Shown here piece after piece: positions 63,329 through 64,000 of a DNA stretch of 64,000 bases. Numbering within the stretch: position 1 is the stretch's first letter; each line of letters opens with the position of its first letter. Below the pieces are notes generated by a model. It made no database searches, was not told the origin of the DNA, and was given only the letters and a program-made list of their open reading frames with translations. Position numbers and translations under genes: made by a program. The DNA is taken from the NCBI RefSeq assembly GCF_902498915.1, contig NZ_CABVLQ010000001.1, one strand, 5' to 3'. Source of the DNA: Escherichia ruysiae (GTDB lineage: Bacteria; Pseudomonadota; Gammaproteobacteria; Enterobacterales; Enterobacteriaceae).

Positions 63329-64000
63329 TTATATTTTTTCCAGCGCGGTGAGTATTTTCTCCGGAGTGAAATGCCATTCGCGTAACCAGATGCCGCAGGC
63401 ATCGTGAATTGCAGTAGCAATTGCTGGTGCTGCGCCATTTACGCCAATTTCCGAGATGGACTTCGCCCCGAACGGGCCGACTTTATCGTCGCTCGGCACC
63501 AGTACGGCACGGAAATCACGTGGGATGTCGCCAATTTTCGGTGCGCCGTAACTGCGTAAATCGCGGGTTAACGGGTGACCTTCGGCGTCATAAATGATTT
63601 CTTCGCTCATACTGTGCCCGATAGCACGCAGGGTGGCGCCGTAGATTTGTCCCAACGCTAACTCCGGATTGACCGGCGTACCGCAATCCAGCAGGGCGTA
63701 GAATTTGTCCAGGCGGATTTCACCGGTACGCGTGTTGACGGCAACTTCAGCAAAGTTTGCACCATACGGGAAGGCGAAATCAGGCGTGATATAACTGGCT
63801 GTTCCCACCAGCGAACCAAAGCCAGTACCGGTTTCGCCTTTATGGGCAATATCCCCGAAACTCACTTCGCCTTTCTTACCGCGCACGACGCCCGGCGTTG
63901 CCAGTTGAACATCTTCCAGTGGCTCACCCAACATTTGTGCACCGTGGAACAGGATTTTCTCCCGCAGATTTTCCGCAGCCATACGCGCCGCGTTGCCTGA
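63329..64000 (-). CDS. xdhD: XdhD, C-terminal part (molybdenum hydroxylase)
   Basis: The last 223 codons of a xanthine-dehydrogenase-type molybdenum hydroxylase; the frame is open to the window edge, so it continues outside. The fragment has the molybdopterin-domain segments GSLVGTASYITPDF, DCGTPVNPELALGQIYG and KSISEIGVNGAAPAIATAI with the conserved GxxE-like end. E. coli XdhD (about 956 residues) is a putative hypoxanthine/selenium-linked hydroxylase. It lies after the xanQ cluster and completes the purine region. Confidence 0.93.
   Translation of the reverse strand, partial: SGNAARMAAENLREKILFHGAQMLGEPLEDVQLATPGVVRGKKGEVSFGDIAHKGETGTGFGSLVGTASYITPDFAFPYGANFAEVAVNTRTGEIRLDKFYALLDCGTPVNPELALGQIYGATLRAIGHSMSEEIIYDAEGHPLTRDLRSYGAPKIGDIPRDFRAVLVPSDDKVGPFGAKSISEIGVNGAAPAIATAIHDACGIWLREWHFTPEKILTALEKI

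Overview
This window is chromosomal DNA of Escherichia coli, or a strain so close that I cannot separate it. The genes, their order and their protein lengths match the speB-to-xdhD segment of the E. coli chromosome almost one for one, and the intergenic regions carry typical enterobacterial REP/BIME and ERIC repeats. It is not MG1655-like K-12. It has a five-gene ECF-transporter operon between yggC and epd, where K-12 has adjacent genes, and release factor 2 carries the ancestral Ala246 rather than the K-12 Thr246. I saw no prophage, insertion sequence, CRISPR array, tRNA or rRNA.

Layout. 1-4500: speB, loiP and tktA. 4500-10415: a relic of a prohibitin-like gene, then the cryptic mannitol-type PTS cluster cmtB-cmtA-yggP-yggF-yggD-yggC. 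10387-13463 (minus): ECF transporter (two ATPases, T and S components) behind a PPC/DUF296 gene. 13835-20019: epd-pgk-fbaA (erythrose-4-phosphate and glycolytic enzymes), mscS, argO, yggE. 20188-26513: ygfI and the methylmalonyl-CoA mutase operon scpA-argK-scpB-scpC. 26715-30196: argP, rpiA, serA. 30368-31402: ibsC/SibC toxin-antitoxin locus, fau and 6S RNA. 31444-36269: zapA, and ygfB-pepP-ubiH-ubiI. 36716-41214: glycine cleavage operon gcvTHP. 41443-46943: ygfF, bglA, yqfB, trhA, ygfZ, sdhE-cptA. 46983-53702: fldB, xerD-dsbC-recJ, prfB (programmed frameshift)-lysS. 53746-64000: idi and a purine-salvage cluster (uacT, ygfT-ygfS, xanQ-guaD-ghxQ, and the 3' end of xdhD).

How parts work together. 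The cmt cluster has the parts of a CRP-controlled sugar or hexitol pathway: PTS uptake, an alcohol dehydrogenase, a kinase-like protein, a sugar bisphosphatase and an MtlR-like regulator. The purine cluster pairs urate, xanthine and guanine/hypoxanthine permeases with guanine deaminase, a molybdenum hydroxylase and two iron-sulfur electron-transfer proteins. Serine, glycine and one-carbon genes (serA, gcvTHP, ygfZ, fau) are scattered through the middle.

Most of the window is well-known core genome. The parts I consider least described are the ECF-PPC operon of unknown substrate, the SPFH/prohibitin relic beside tktA, a short reading frame with a good ribosome site that ends on the ibsC start codon, the small gene coupled to the end of uacT, and the symmetric flanks around three BIME-1 elements. 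I did not find a clearly new large system.
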